In this document: positions 42,831-51,595 of the stretch, one piece after another
Layout of the letters: the number at the start of each line of letters is the position of its first letter
Position numbering within the stretch: the stretch's first letter is position 1
Assembly (NCBI RefSeq): GCF_016654115.1
Contig: NZ_JAEQAZ010000019.1
Span: 1-64,000, forward strand
Direction: 5' to 3'
Origin: Streptomyces sp. MBT53
GTDB taxonomy: Bacteria; Actinomycetota; Actinomycetes; Streptomycetales; Streptomycetaceae
DNA: 64,000 nt
The notes under the pieces: generated by a model
The model's input: the letters and a program-made list of their open reading frames with translations, nothing else
What the model was told of the DNA's origin: nothing
Databases searched by the model: none
Program-made: the position numbers and the translations under genes

Positions 42831-43868
42831 TCAGATCGTCTGGCCGTCGCCGCCGCCCGTGGCGACCTTGATGCCCGCGGTGATCTGGTCGATCAAGGAC
42901 TCCTTCTGGCCGACGTCGACGCCGAAGCGGACCACGACCATCTGGCCGGTGCTCGCGGGCGAGGGGAACGCCAGCGACTCGACATAGCCGTCGGCGCCCT
43001 TGCTGGTGACCGCCTTCCAGCGCACCAGGTAGCCCTTCTGTCCGGCCACGGTGACGGCCTTGGAGGCGAGCACCTGGTGCGAGGTGATGCTGCCGTAGAC
43101 ACCACCGCCGTAGGTCTGTTCGACGGCGGCGGAGATGTCCGCCTTCGCGACCTCCTCGGGAGTGGAGCCCTGCGTGCCGAGGAGCACGGCGGGTGCGGAG
43201 TTCGCGCCTCCATTGGTGCAGGTCTTGGAGGTGTCGCCGGGGCACTTGTACGAGGAGTTCGACGACACCTGGGCGCCGCCCTCGATGACCTGGCCGTACC
43301 AGTCGGCCGGCACGGTGAAGCTGATGCCGTCGAGCGAGTCGGTCACCGTGCCGCCGGCCTTCACCTTCGGCTGCGCGGACTGGCTGGGCGCGGGTGTCGC
43401 ACCGCCCGTGCCACCGGAACCGCCCGTCCCGCCGGAACCGCCTGTGCCGCCGGATCCGCCGAAGGGATTGCCCTGCCTGCCGGTACCCCCCTGTCCCTCG
43501 GGGCCGCCCTGGCCGCCGGTGCCGCCCCGGCCGTTCGGCGCCTGCTGGGTGCCAGCCTGGTTGCCGTTCCCACTGCCGTTGCCGGACAGGGCGTAGGCAC
43601 CGACACCGATCGCCGTCAGGACCGCGACGGCCACCGCCACGGCTATGCCCGTGCGCAGATTGCGGCGCGACGCGGCCGGTGGCTGCGTGGGATACGCCGG
43701 GTACGCCCCGGGGTACGGCGGCTCGGTCGGAGGACCCCATTCGGCGGCCGACCCGGCCGGGCGGGTCCGGTCCGTCCATGCCTTGCCGTCCCACCAGCGC
43801 TCGGTGGCGGGACCGTCATTCGTCTGCCCGGGATCGGGGTACCACCCGGGGGGAGTCACCTGCGTCAT
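42831..43868 (-). CDS. DUF2510 membrane protein with Gly-rich linker and outside domain
   Basis: This is a 345-residue protein. The N-terminal DUF2510 (PPGWYPDPGQTNDGPATERWWDGKAWTDRT) is cytoplasmic and one membrane helix lies near residues 72-92 (IAVAVAVAVLTAIGVGAYAL). A Gly/Thr-rich linker (repeats of GGTGGSGGTGG) reaches about 155. The outside domain starts TVTDSLDGISFTVPADWYG, contains one Cys pair (KCPGDTSKTC), and resembles small lipid- or protein-binding domains of actinobacteria such as PsbP/LpqN-like folds (tentative). ATG 43868. Function is unknown. Confidence 0.8.
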   Translation of the reverse strand: MTQVTPPGWYPDPGQTNDGPATERWWDGKAWTDRTRPAGSAAEWGPPTEPPYPGAYPAYPTQPPAASRRNLRTGIAVAVAVAVLTAIGVGAYALSGNGSGNGNQAGTQQAPNGRGGTGGQGGPEGQGGTGRQGNPFGGSGGTGGSGGTGGSGGTGGATPAPSQSAQPKVKAGGTVTDSLDGISFTVPADWYGQVIEGGAQVSSNSSYKCPGDTSKTCTNGGANSAPAVLLGTQGSTPEEVAKADISAAVEQTYGGGVYGSITSHQVLASKAVTVAGQKGYLVRWKAVTSKGADGYVESLAFPSPASTGQMVVVRFGVDVGQKESLIDQITAGIKVATGGGDGQTI

Positions 43869-43954
43869 GTCCCTACCGTATGAGGCGTCGGTGAAAGCGG
43901 GATGAGAGGATCCGGCCGCGATGGCGTCGTCGCCGTCCCTTCCCCCCGACAACG

Positions 43955-43988
43955 GGCGACGGCCCGGAATCCCTCCCGGGCCGTCGCC
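43955..43988. terminator. Hairpin after the small secreted-protein gene
   Basis: GGCGACGGCCCGG (43955-43967) pairs perfectly with 43976-43988, with an 8-base loop. It lies 40 bp downstream of the minus-strand stop at 44029. Confidence 0.8.
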
Positions 43989-44028
43989 GTACGAGGGGGG
44001 CCGCCTCCGGCCACCTCGCGTTCCGCGA

Positions 44029-44607
44029 TCAGCAGTACTTCTTCTTGACCGCCGCGGCGAGGCTGGTCTTGGGGACGGTGGCGCCGCAGCGGACACCGCC
44101 GTCCACCTCCTGCGTCCAGCTCTGCGCCTTGCCGTACTGGCCGGTCTTGAACCAGTGCGAGGCCTCGCACTTGTACCGCGTCCAGTTGCCGGTGACCTTG
44201 TGGGTGCCGGAGTAGAGCACGTACGTGTCGTTCTTGCTGAGCGTGTAAGTGATGCTCTCGGCGTGCTTGTTGGTGTACGAGCCCGACATCTGGAGCTGCG
44301 CGTCGAAGCTCTCCTCCATGCTTTCCAGGACGGCGTCCTGCTTGAACTTGGCGCCGGCGGTGAAGGTCGCGGAGGCCCCGAGCACATAGATCTTCTCGAC
44401 GCTGTACGTCTTGGTGACCGTGCCGCCCGTGTAGTTCTCGATGACCTTCCGGTGGGTGATCGCCCAGGGGCTCTTCTTCGCCGACCAGGTGATCTTGTAT
44501 TTGCCGGTGCAATTGACGACGGCGGACGCCTGGGTCGCCGGTACCGCGACGAGCGCCGATGCCATCACGCCGGTGACGAGGGCAGCACTGGCCCACTTCT
44601 TGTTCAT
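44029..44607 (-). CDS. Small secreted beta-rich protein of unknown function
   Basis: This is a 192-residue protein with a Sec signal of about 29 residues (ALVTGVMASALVAVPATQASA). The mature 163 residues have four Cys (C33, KCEASH, RCGAT and the C-terminal residue) likely forming two disulfides. They are rich in alternating Thr/Ser/Lys strands (GGTVTKTYSVEKIYVLGASA, MSGSYTNKHAESITYTLSKN). The Ser/Thr-rich strands are reminiscent of pore-forming or lectin-like beta proteins, but I cannot assign a family. ATG 44607; TTGACA lies on the minus strand at 44680-44675. Confidence 0.75.
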   Translation of the reverse strand: MNKKWASAALVTGVMASALVAVPATQASAVVNCTGKYKITWSAKKSPWAITHRKVIENYTGGTVTKTYSVEKIYVLGASATFTAGAKFKQDAVLESMEESFDAQLQMSGSYTNKHAESITYTLSKNDTYVLYSGTHKVTGNWTRYKCEASHWFKTGQYGKAQSWTQEVDGGVRCGATVPKTSLAAAVKKKYC

Positions 44608-44952
44608 GGTTGATTCCCCGTTGTGTGTGGTGAGGATCCGATTCCGGACCGGGCGACTCGCGTTGATTCGCTCATGTCAACGTTGGTCGCCGGACAGAGT
44701 CGATCACGCAACCCGCGGCCCGGGCAACGGATTTGAGCTGATTCATAGGTTGGGCGGCGCGACGCGTCCGCTCATGCATGACGGGTCTGATCGAAAGCGG
44801 CTTTATTTGACGTCTTCTGACTGTTCGTCACGCCCATACGCCCCGCCGTCACCCGATAAGGCAACAGCTCCCCGGACCCGCCTCCGCTCCGGCAGCCGGA
44901 CGGCTACGCTCGAGGCCTGTACGTCGTTCGGCCTACTCGGGGAGGAATCGGG
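44608..44952. other. Intergenic region between divergent secreted-protein and AAA/TPR regulator genes
   Basis: These 345 bp hold no convincing ORF. They include a minus-strand TTGACA (44680-44675), a locally AT-rich stretch around 44795-44825 with a plus-strand TTGACG at 44807, and GGGGAGGAATCGGG just before ATG 44953, which is the ribosome site. Confidence 0.5.
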
Positions 44953-47637
44953 ATGACGGAGGACCGGCCCCCGGAGGCCACCTCGGCCTCCCTGTGGGAG
45001 CGCGACGATGAGATCGCGAGTGTCGTGGAGGCGATCGACGCCCTCTGCGCGGACCAGTCGTCCTCGGGCAGTCTGCTGGTCGTCCGGGGCGAGGCGGGAT
45101 TCGGCAAGACCGCGCTCCTGGCGGAGACCCGCCGCATCGCCGAGGAACGCAACTGCGTGGTCTGGCAGGCCCGCGGCGGCGAGACCCTCAAATCCGTCCC
45201 CTTCAACGTCGTACGACAGTTGCTGCAGCCCGCCCTGCTCTCGCTGATGCCCGAGGAGGCCCGCGAGTACCTCGGCGACTGGTACGACATCGCGGGACCC
45301 GCCCTCGGCATCGCCGAACCCGGCGAGCGACGGGCCGACCCGCAGGGCGTGTGCGACGGCCTGGTGGCCGCCGTACGCAGACTCGCCAAACGCGAGTGGC
45401 CCCTCGTCCTGCTGATCGACGACGCCCACTGGGCCGACCAGGAGACCCTGCGCTGGCTCTCCGCGTTCGCCGAGCGCCTCGACGACCTGTCCGTCCTCGT
45501 CGTGGTCGCCCGCAGGCCCGACGAGGTCACCGGCGAGCGCGGCCGGTACCTGGAGGCGATCGCCGGCCTCACCGGCCACCCCATCACCCACCTGAGCGTC
45601 CTGACCCCGAGGGCGACCGCGGGCCTCACCCGCGCCACCGTCGGCCCGCACGCCGACGACCCGTTCTGCCGCGAGGTGTGGGCGGTCACCGGCGGCAACC
45701 CGTACGAGACCGTCGAACTCCTCGCCAAGGTACAGGACAGCCAACTCCAGCCCGTCGAGGCCTCGGCCGCCGAACTGCGCGCCCTGAACGCCTCCTCACG
45801 CGGCGACGGACTCGTCGCCCGCCTCGACGGACTGGGCACCGAGGCCACCCGCTTCGCCTGGGCCGCCGCCATCCTCGGCACCGGCATCTCCGCGAAACTG
45901 GTCGCCCGGCTCGCCACCATCAGCGGCGACGAGGCCGACCGCTGCGCCGAACTCCTGCGCAGCGCCCGCATCCTCACCGCCCCCGACCCCGCCGCCGCCC
46001 AAGCCGACGCCGGCGAGCTGGAGTTCGTCCACCCGCTCATCGCCAGCGCCGTCTACGACTCCATCCCGGGCGGCTGGCGTACGGCCATGCACGGCATCGC
46101 CGCCCAGGTCGTCACCGACTCCGGCCGCGGCGCCGCGGCCGCCTCACGGCACCTCCTCCAGGTGCACCCGGAGGAGGACCAGGAACTCGTCGAGCAACTG
46201 CGCGAGGCCGCCAGGGAACACCTCTCCATCGGCGCCCCCGACGCAGCCCGCCGCTGTCTGGAGCGCGCCCTGGTCGAGCCGCCGCTCGCCGAGACCCACG
46301 CGAGCGTGCTCTACGAACTCGGCTGCGCCACCCTGCTCACCGCACCCGCCGTCACCATCGGCCACATCCAGAGCGCCCTGGCCATGCCGGGCCTCGACGG
46401 CCACGCGCGCGTGGACGCCGTCTTCCGGCTGTCCCAGGCACTGACCCACAACGACCAGCTGGAGGAGGCCGTCCGCACCGTCGAGGCGGAGGCCGCCCGG
46501 CACGAACCGGGCGCCGCCAGGATGCGGTTGCAGGCCGTGCAGTACATGTGGGAGGGCATCCACGCGGGCGAGGGCACCTCCCCGGGACGCTCCGAGCGGC
46601 TCGCCGAACTCGCCGCGACCTGCACCGGCCGCGACAACTCCGAGCGGGCCCTGCTGATCCTGCGCGGCTTCGACGCCATGACCCACGGCGAGAACGCCGA
46701 GGAGGTCGTGGAGGTCTGCGACCGCGCCCTCGTCAACGGGCGGCTCGCCCCCGGACTCGGCTGGACCGACACCGAGTGGGGCCTGGAGATCCTCATGATG
46801 CTGGCCAGCGCGTACGCCTACACGGACCGCCTGGACCGCGCGGAGAGCCTGTACAACGAAGCGCTGCGCGCCTACGAGACGGCGGGCTGGAGCGGCGGCC
46901 ACCTCTCGCTGGCGCACGCCTATCTCGGTCTCGGCCTGCGGAGGCGCGGCCGGCTCCGGGAAGCGGAGATCTCGCTGCGCGAGTCCCTGCGGCTGGCCGA
47001 GCGGGTCGGACGCGGACTGCCCCTGTACTGGTCGGCGACCTGCAACCTGGTCGACACGCTGCTCGCCCGCGGCCATGTCGAGCAGGCCTGGGCGATCGCC
47101 GAACAGTACGGCTTCACACCGCCCTACCCGTCCACCATCGTGCTGCCCGACCCCCGCTGTGTACGCGGCCGGCTGCTGATCGCCGTCGGCCGCACCAAGG
47201 ACGGCATCAACGAACTGGAGCAGGCCGCGAAGGCGGCGAGCGTCCGCAGCCACCACAATCCGGTACTGGTCCCGTGGGCCATCGACCTCGCCCGGGCCCT
47301 CGCCGTCGAGGACCCGACCCGCGCGGCCCAGCTCGCCTCCGACGCCCGCCGCCGCGCCGAACGCTTCGGCACGGACACGGCCATCGGCGAGGCCCTGCGG
47401 TGCGCTGCCGCGCTGGAGACCGGCCAGCGCGCGGTCAGGCTGGCCGCGCAGGCGGTCGCCTACCTGGAGTCCTCTCCCTGCCAGTACGAGCATGCGGCGG
47501 CGCGGGTGGAGTACGGGATCGCCGCGCGGTCGGTGGCGGAGATCAACAGGGGTTTGACGCTGGCGCGCACGTGCGGGGCGGACGGCTTGGTGGCTCAGGC
47601 ACGGGAGGTGCTGGAGACGGGGAGGGGGTTGCGATGA
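44953..47637 (+). CDS. Large AAA/TPR regulator, LAL-like but without the LuxR HTH
   Basis: This is an 894-residue cytoplasmic protein. The AAA_16 ATPase has Walker A GEAGFGKT at residues 46-53 and Walker B LVLLIDDAHWAD near 151-162. A helical TPR-like region runs from about 420 to the end (for example ALAMPGLDGHARVDAVFRLS and EISLRESLRLAERVGRG). LAL regulators normally end with a LuxR-type HTH after the phrase ARxxGAxxLVxxAREEL. This protein stops at exactly that point (ARTCGADGLVAQAREVLETGRGLR), so the DNA-binding domain is missing. It may act through a partner protein. The ribosome site is GGAGG. Confidence 0.88.
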   Translation: MTEDRPPEATSASLWERDDEIASVVEAIDALCADQSSSGSLLVVRGEAGFGKTALLAETRRIAEERNCVVWQARGGETLKSVPFNVVRQLLQPALLSLMPEEAREYLGDWYDIAGPALGIAEPGERRADPQGVCDGLVAAVRRLAKREWPLVLLIDDAHWADQETLRWLSAFAERLDDLSVLVVVARRPDEVTGERGRYLEAIAGLTGHPITHLSVLTPRATAGLTRATVGPHADDPFCREVWAVTGGNPYETVELLAKVQDSQLQPVEASAAELRALNASSRGDGLVARLDGLGTEATRFAWAAAILGTGISAKLVARLATISGDEADRCAELLRSARILTAPDPAAAQADAGELEFVHPLIASAVYDSIPGGWRTAMHGIAAQVVTDSGRGAAAASRHLLQVHPEEDQELVEQLREAAREHLSIGAPDAARRCLERALVEPPLAETHASVLYELGCATLLTAPAVTIGHIQSALAMPGLDGHARVDAVFRLSQALTHNDQLEEAVRTVEAEAARHEPGAARMRLQAVQYMWEGIHAGEGTSPGRSERLAELAATCTGRDNSERALLILRGFDAMTHGENAEEVVEVCDRALVNGRLAPGLGWTDTEWGLEILMMLASAYAYTDRLDRAESLYNEALRAYETAGWSGGHLSLAHAYLGLGLRRRGRLREAEISLRESLRLAERVGRGLPLYWSATCNLVDTLLARGHVEQAWAIAEQYGFTPPYPSTIVLPDPRCVRGRLLIAVGRTKDGINELEQAAKAASVRSHHNPVLVPWAIDLARALAVEDPTRAAQLASDARRRAERFGTDTAIGEALRCAAALETGQRAVRLAAQAVAYLESSPCQYEHAAARVEYGIAARSVAEINRGLTLARTCGADGLVAQAREVLETGRGLR

Positions 47638-47648
47638 GTTGTCGTTCG

Positions 47649-47697
47649 CCCCGCGCCCCTAAAGCACGGGCCAGCCGGTGTCTTCAGGGGCGCGGGG
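47649..47697. repeat. Streptomyces interspersed repeat acting as convergent terminator
   Basis: CCCCGCGCCCCT (47649-47660) pairs with AGGGGCGCGGGG (47686-47697), followed by AACTGCGCGACCAGCCACGACG. This wording is one I recognise as a widespread Streptomyces intergenic element. It lies between the convergent AAA/TPR and pcaL genes. Confidence 0.7.
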
Positions 47698-47755
47698 AAC
47701 TGCGCGACCAGCCACGACGCAGCCGCAGTCGACCGACAACGCCACCCCCACCCCC

Positions 47756-48874
47756 TCAGTCGCCGTCTTCCTCCAACACCCGCTGCGCCACAGCAAACGC
47801 CGAGTTCGCCGCAGGCACCCCGCAGTACACCGCACTCTGCAACAGCACCGCGCCGATCTCCTCCACCGTGAGCCCGTTCCGCCGAGCCGCCCGCACATGC
47901 ATCGCCAACTCGTCGTAGTGCCCATGCGCAATCAACGCCGTCAGCGTGACCATGCTCCGCTCCCGCCGCGACAACGTCGTGTCGGTCCAGATCTCCCCCC
48001 ACGCGTACCGAGAGATGAAGTCCTGATAGCGCGCGGTAAAGGGCGTCTGCCGAGCCTGCGCCCGGTCCACGTGCTCGTCGCCGAGCACCTCACGCCGCAC
48101 CGCCATCCCAAGCCGCGCACCCCCACCGAGATGCGCACGCAGCGCGCTCAGAACGGCCGAAGGACACTGCGCGGGCGCCAGATGCGAGGCCCCCGGGATC
48201 TCGACCAGCGCCGCGCCCGCCACCGCGTCGGCGATCTCCCGCAGATGCGCCGGCGGGGTCGCCGGATCCTCGCGCCCGGCGATCACCAGCGTCCGCGCGC
48301 CGATCTCGGACAGCCGCGACCGCAGGTCGAACGCCGCCAGCGCGTCACAGCACGCGGCGTACGCGGCCGGGTCGGCGGCCCCCTGGTCGGCCACCAGCTC
48401 CGGCACGGTGAACCCGGGCGTGAACCAACGGGAGTTCGCGCTCTCGACCAGCCAGTCCAGCCCCTCGCTCCGCACCCGCGCGGCCCGTTCCTCCCACGGC
48501 TTCGACCCGTTGAAGTGCGCCGAGGAACAGATGACGGCGAGCGACGACACTCGCTCGGGGTGCTCCACCGCGAGATGCAGACCGACCGCACCACCCAACG
48601 ACACGCCCGCGTAGGCGAATTGCCCGATCCCGAGGGAGTCGGCGAGCGCGAGCACCAGATCGGCGAGGTCACCGACGGTCGCCCCGGGACCGATCAGATC
48701 CGGTGCCGAACCACCGTGACCCGGCAGGTCCCAGCGGATCACCCGGTGGGTGATGGACAGTTCGGGCGCGACCTTGTCCCAGAGCGCGTACGACGTACCC
48801 AGCGAGGGCCCGAGCAGCAGCGGGGGAGCGGAAGCGGGCCCCTCGGCACGGAAGTTGAGCAGCTTCTCGGTCAA
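47756..48874 (-). CDS. pcaL: Fused 3-oxoadipate enol-lactonase / 4-carboxymuconolactone decarboxylase
   Basis: This is a 372-residue bifunctional enzyme. The alpha/beta-hydrolase part (about 1-250) has nucleophile elbow AGVSLGG with Ser92, and GASHLAP gives the triad His. It is the PcaD enol-lactonase. The C-terminal part (about 260-372) is a carboxymuconolactone decarboxylase domain (RYAWGEIWTDTTLSRRERSMVTL, YCGVPAANSAF). Together they turn 4-carboxymuconolactone into 3-oxoadipate. This PcaL fusion is known from actinobacteria. It is the last gene of the operon, overlapping pcaB by four bases. Confidence 0.95.
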   Translation of the reverse strand: MTEKLLNFRAEGPASAPPLLLGPSLGTSYALWDKVAPELSITHRVIRWDLPGHGGSAPDLIGPGATVGDLADLVLALADSLGIGQFAYAGVSLGGAVGLHLAVEHPERVSSLAVICSSAHFNGSKPWEERAARVRSEGLDWLVESANSRWFTPGFTVPELVADQGAADPAAYAACCDALAAFDLRSRLSEIGARTLVIAGREDPATPPAHLREIADAVAGAALVEIPGASHLAPAQCPSAVLSALRAHLGGGARLGMAVRREVLGDEHVDRAQARQTPFTARYQDFISRYAWGEIWTDTTLSRRERSMVTLTALIAHGHYDELAMHVRAARRNGLTVEEIGAVLLQSAVYCGVPAANSAFAVAQRVLEEDGD

Positions 48875-50205
48875 CGTCGCTCCAGCGCACGGTCGGTGAG
48901 GGCTCCGGCGGAACCCGTGTAGCGGGCGGGGTCGGTGAGTGCGGAGAGGTCGAGAGCCTTCAACTCGGGCTCCTGAGCGAGCAGTTCGGCCAGTGGACGG
49001 CCTTCGGCATGGGCGAGCCGCGCGACCTCCGTGAGCAGCTCCTTCGCCCGGGCCCGCCCGAGCAACGGCGCCAGTTCGGCCGACAGTCGCTCGGAGACGA
49101 TCAACCCATGGGTGAGACCGAGGTGTTCACGCATCACGTCCGCGTGCACCCGCAGTCCCGCGGCCAGTTCGGCGGCATCGCGCGCCGCACCGCCGACCAG
49201 CCGCAGCAATGCGCGCAACGGCTCCCACTCGGCATGCCAGGCCCCGGCCGGCCGCTCGTCCTCGGCGACCAACGAGCCGTAGAGGACGGCCGCGAGTTGC
49301 GGTGCCTGCCGCGCGGCGGCGGCGATCAGTGTGGACCGTACGGGATTCGCCTTGTGCGGCATGGCCGACGAACCCCCGCCGCTGCTCTCCGAGACCTCGG
49401 CGATCTCGGTGCGGCCCAGGACCAGCACATCGGCGGCGAGCTTGCCCAGTGCCCCCGTGGCGAAGGCCAGGCACCCGGCCAGGTCGGCGATCGGTGTCCG
49501 TAGCGTGTGCCAGGGCAACAGCGGTGCCGCCAGGCCAAGTTCACGGGCGTAGGCGTCCGGCAGCGCGAGCGGGTCCTCGGCGCCGTACGCCACAAAAGCA
49601 GCCAACGTGCCTGCCGCGCCCCCGAGTTGGACGGGCAGTCCGTCCCGCACGGCCCGTACCCGGTCCCGTGCGTCGAGCACCAGCGACCGCCATCCGGCGG
49701 CCTTCAGGCCGAAGGTCGTCGGTACGGCGTGCTGGGTGAGCGTCCGGCCCGGCAGTGCGGTGTCGCGGTGGGCGGCGGCCAGCCCCGCCAGCGCGACCTC
49801 CGTACGCGTGAGGTCGGCCAGGACCAGGTCCAGCGTCCGGGCGGCCACCAACATCGTTGCGGTGTCCATGATGTCCTGGCTGGTCGCGCCCCGGTGGACG
49901 TACGGGCCGTACTCCGCACCGACCGCCTTCGTGAGGTCCGCGACCAGCGGGATCACCGGGTTGCCGCCGCCGCGGGCACGCTCCGCGAGGGACCGTACGT
50001 CGAAGCCGTCCACGTCGGCCGCGGCCGTCACCGCCGTCGCCGCCTCGGCGGGTGCGAGGCCCAGTGCCGCCTGGGCGCGGGTGAGCGCGGCCTCCGCGTC
50101 GAGCAGGGCTCGTAGGTAGGCGGTGTCGCTGGTCGCGGACGCGGCGGGGGAGCCGGCCCACCCGGGGGCGAGCAGGCCGGTGTCCGACGGGTCGGCAGCT
50201 GTCAC
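48871..50205 (-). CDS. pcaB: 3-carboxy-cis,cis-muconate cycloisomerase
   Basis: This is a 444-residue member of the fumarase/aspartase superfamily. The signature is SSGGGSSAMPHKANPVRS. The catalytic region HRGATSQDIMDTATML and the N-terminal WAGSPAASATSDTAYLRALLDAEAAL fit PcaB. It cyclises beta-carboxymuconate from PcaGH into 4-carboxymuconolactone. Start GTG 50205 overlaps the pcaG stop. Confidence 0.95.
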   Translation of the reverse strand: MTAADPSDTGLLAPGWAGSPAASATSDTAYLRALLDAEAALTRAQAALGLAPAEAATAVTAAADVDGFDVRSLAERARGGGNPVIPLVADLTKAVGAEYGPYVHRGATSQDIMDTATMLVAARTLDLVLADLTRTEVALAGLAAAHRDTALPGRTLTQHAVPTTFGLKAAGWRSLVLDARDRVRAVRDGLPVQLGGAAGTLAAFVAYGAEDPLALPDAYARELGLAAPLLPWHTLRTPIADLAGCLAFATGALGKLAADVLVLGRTEIAEVSESSGGGSSAMPHKANPVRSTLIAAAARQAPQLAAVLYGSLVAEDERPAGAWHAEWEPLRALLRLVGGAARDAAELAAGLRVHADVMREHLGLTHGLIVSERLSAELAPLLGRARAKELLTEVARLAHAEGRPLAELLAQEPELKALDLSALTDPARYTGSAGALTDRALERR

Positions 50206-50807
50206 TGGAACTCCAGGAAGACCGTCTCGCCTTCGCCTTGAAGGCGGATGTCGAAACGGTAGGTGGCCCGGCCCTCGTCCTGGGCGATCAACGTGTCACG
50301 CCGCGCCGCATCCAGCCCGGACAGCAGCGGGTCGGCGGCGAGTGCGGTCTCGTCGCCCGGCAGGTAGATCCGGGTGAAGAGGTGCACCAGCAGCCCGCGC
50401 GCGAAGACGCATGCGCTCAGGTACGGGGCGTTCTGACCGCGCGCTCCCGGCCGCAGTGTCCGTGCGTACCAGTGGCCGTTGGCGTCGGTCTGGATGCGGC
50501 CCCAGCCGGTGAACTCCACGCCGTTGCGGCCGAGATAGCCGCCGCTGGCCGGGTCGCGCCGGATCGAGCCGTCGGTCGTGGACAGGTTGCCGTCGGGGTC
50601 GGGGCCCCACAACTCGACGAAGGCGTCCGGCAGCGGATTGCCCTCGCCGTCGTAGACGTACCCCTGGACGGTGATCGTGTCCGGGTGGCCGACCGGTGCG
50701 ATGTCGCCGCCGCCGGGGAACGGGAGCGCGTAGCCGTAGAAGGGGCCGACCGTGTGCGACGGGGTCGGCAGCACGGACTCCGGGCGGCTCGTGTCGATCT
50801 TCGTCAT
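50202..50807 (-). CDS. pcaG: Protocatechuate 3,4-dioxygenase alpha subunit
   Basis: This is a 201-residue intradiol dioxygenase subunit. HTVGPFYGYALPFPGG opens the domain. GYVYDGEGNPLPDAFVELWG and GRIQTDANGHWYARTLRPGA carry the intradiol fold. In PcaG the iron ligands are lost and the subunit shapes the active site with PcaH. It ends GETVFLEFQ. It lies 6 bp after pcaH. Confidence 0.95.
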   Translation of the reverse strand: MTKIDTSRPESVLPTPSHTVGPFYGYALPFPGGGDIAPVGHPDTITVQGYVYDGEGNPLPDAFVELWGPDPDGNLSTTDGSIRRDPASGGYLGRNGVEFTGWGRIQTDANGHWYARTLRPGARGQNAPYLSACVFARGLLVHLFTRIYLPGDETALAADPLLSGLDAARRDTLIAQDEGRATYRFDIRLQGEGETVFLEFQ

Positions 50808-50813
50808 GGCGGG

Positions 50814-51587
50814 TCAGCGTCCTTCTTCGATCCAGGTGGCGTGCGGGCCGTCGAGCACGATGTCCCAGTGGTAGCCCATCGAGAACTCCGGCACGGACAG
50901 GCTGTGGTCGTAGGTCGCGACGAGGCGCTGCCGGGCCGCGTCGTCCGTCACGGACTGGATGATCGGGTCGTAGGGGAAGAGCGGGTCGCTGGGGAAGTAC
51001 ATCTGCGTCACGAGGCGTTGGGTGAACGCCGTGCCGAACATCGAGAAGTGGATGTGTGCCGGGCGCCAGGCGTTGACGTGGTTGCGCCAGGGGTAGGGGC
51101 CCGGCTGGATCGTGGTGAAGCGGTAGTTGCCCGCGTCGTCGGTCAACGTCCGCCCCACACCGGTGAAGTTGGGGTCCAGCGGGGCGTCGTGCTGCTCGCG
51201 CTGGTGCGCGTAGCGGCCGGCCGAGTTGGCCTGCCAGATCTCGACCAACTGGCCGCGGATCGGCCGTCCGGACCGGTCCAACAGGCGTCCGGAGACGGTG
51301 ATCCGCTCGCCGATCGGCTCGCCGTTGTGTTGGCGGGTCAGGTCGTTGTCGATCTCCGTGATGTCCCGCTCGCCGAAGGCGGGGGAGGCGAGTTCCACCA
51401 GCTCCGGGTCCTTCGACACGTCGATGGTGACCGGCGGCTGTTTCGGGTGGCGCAGGAGCGAGGAGCGGTAGGGGGCGTAGTCGCGGCGCGGGTGGTGCTC
51501 GACCGGGGCGCCGTCCGCGACCCGCTTCTCGTACGTCGCGTGCTCGGCCGCTATTTCGAGGTCGATGTCGTGCTGGGTGAGAGCCAT
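50814..51587 (-). CDS. pcaH: Protocatechuate 3,4-dioxygenase beta subunit
   Basis: This is the 257-residue catalytic subunit. By match to the Pseudomonas enzyme, the Fe(III) ligands are Tyr in SAGRYAHQ, Tyr in GPYPWRN, and both His in WRPAHIHF; all four are present. It opens the ring of protocatechuate between the hydroxyls to give beta-carboxymuconate. The N-terminal DYAPYRSSLLRHPKQPP is typical. ATG 51587 lies 8 bp after pcaF. Confidence 0.96.
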   Translation of the reverse strand: MALTQHDIDLEIAAEHATYEKRVADGAPVEHHPRRDYAPYRSSLLRHPKQPPVTIDVSKDPELVELASPAFGERDITEIDNDLTRQHNGEPIGERITVSGRLLDRSGRPIRGQLVEIWQANSAGRYAHQREQHDAPLDPNFTGVGRTLTDDAGNYRFTTIQPGPYPWRNHVNAWRPAHIHFSMFGTAFTQRLVTQMYFPSDPLFPYDPIIQSVTDDAARQRLVATYDHSLSVPEFSMGYHWDIVLDGPHATWIEEGR

Positions 51588-51595
51588 GGGGGTTC

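Noticed and set aside
43394..43500. Short repeats in the DUF2510 gene as a CRISPR array or minisatellite
   Set aside because: They simply encode a GGTGGSGG linker in frame; spacing follows codons and there are no spacers.
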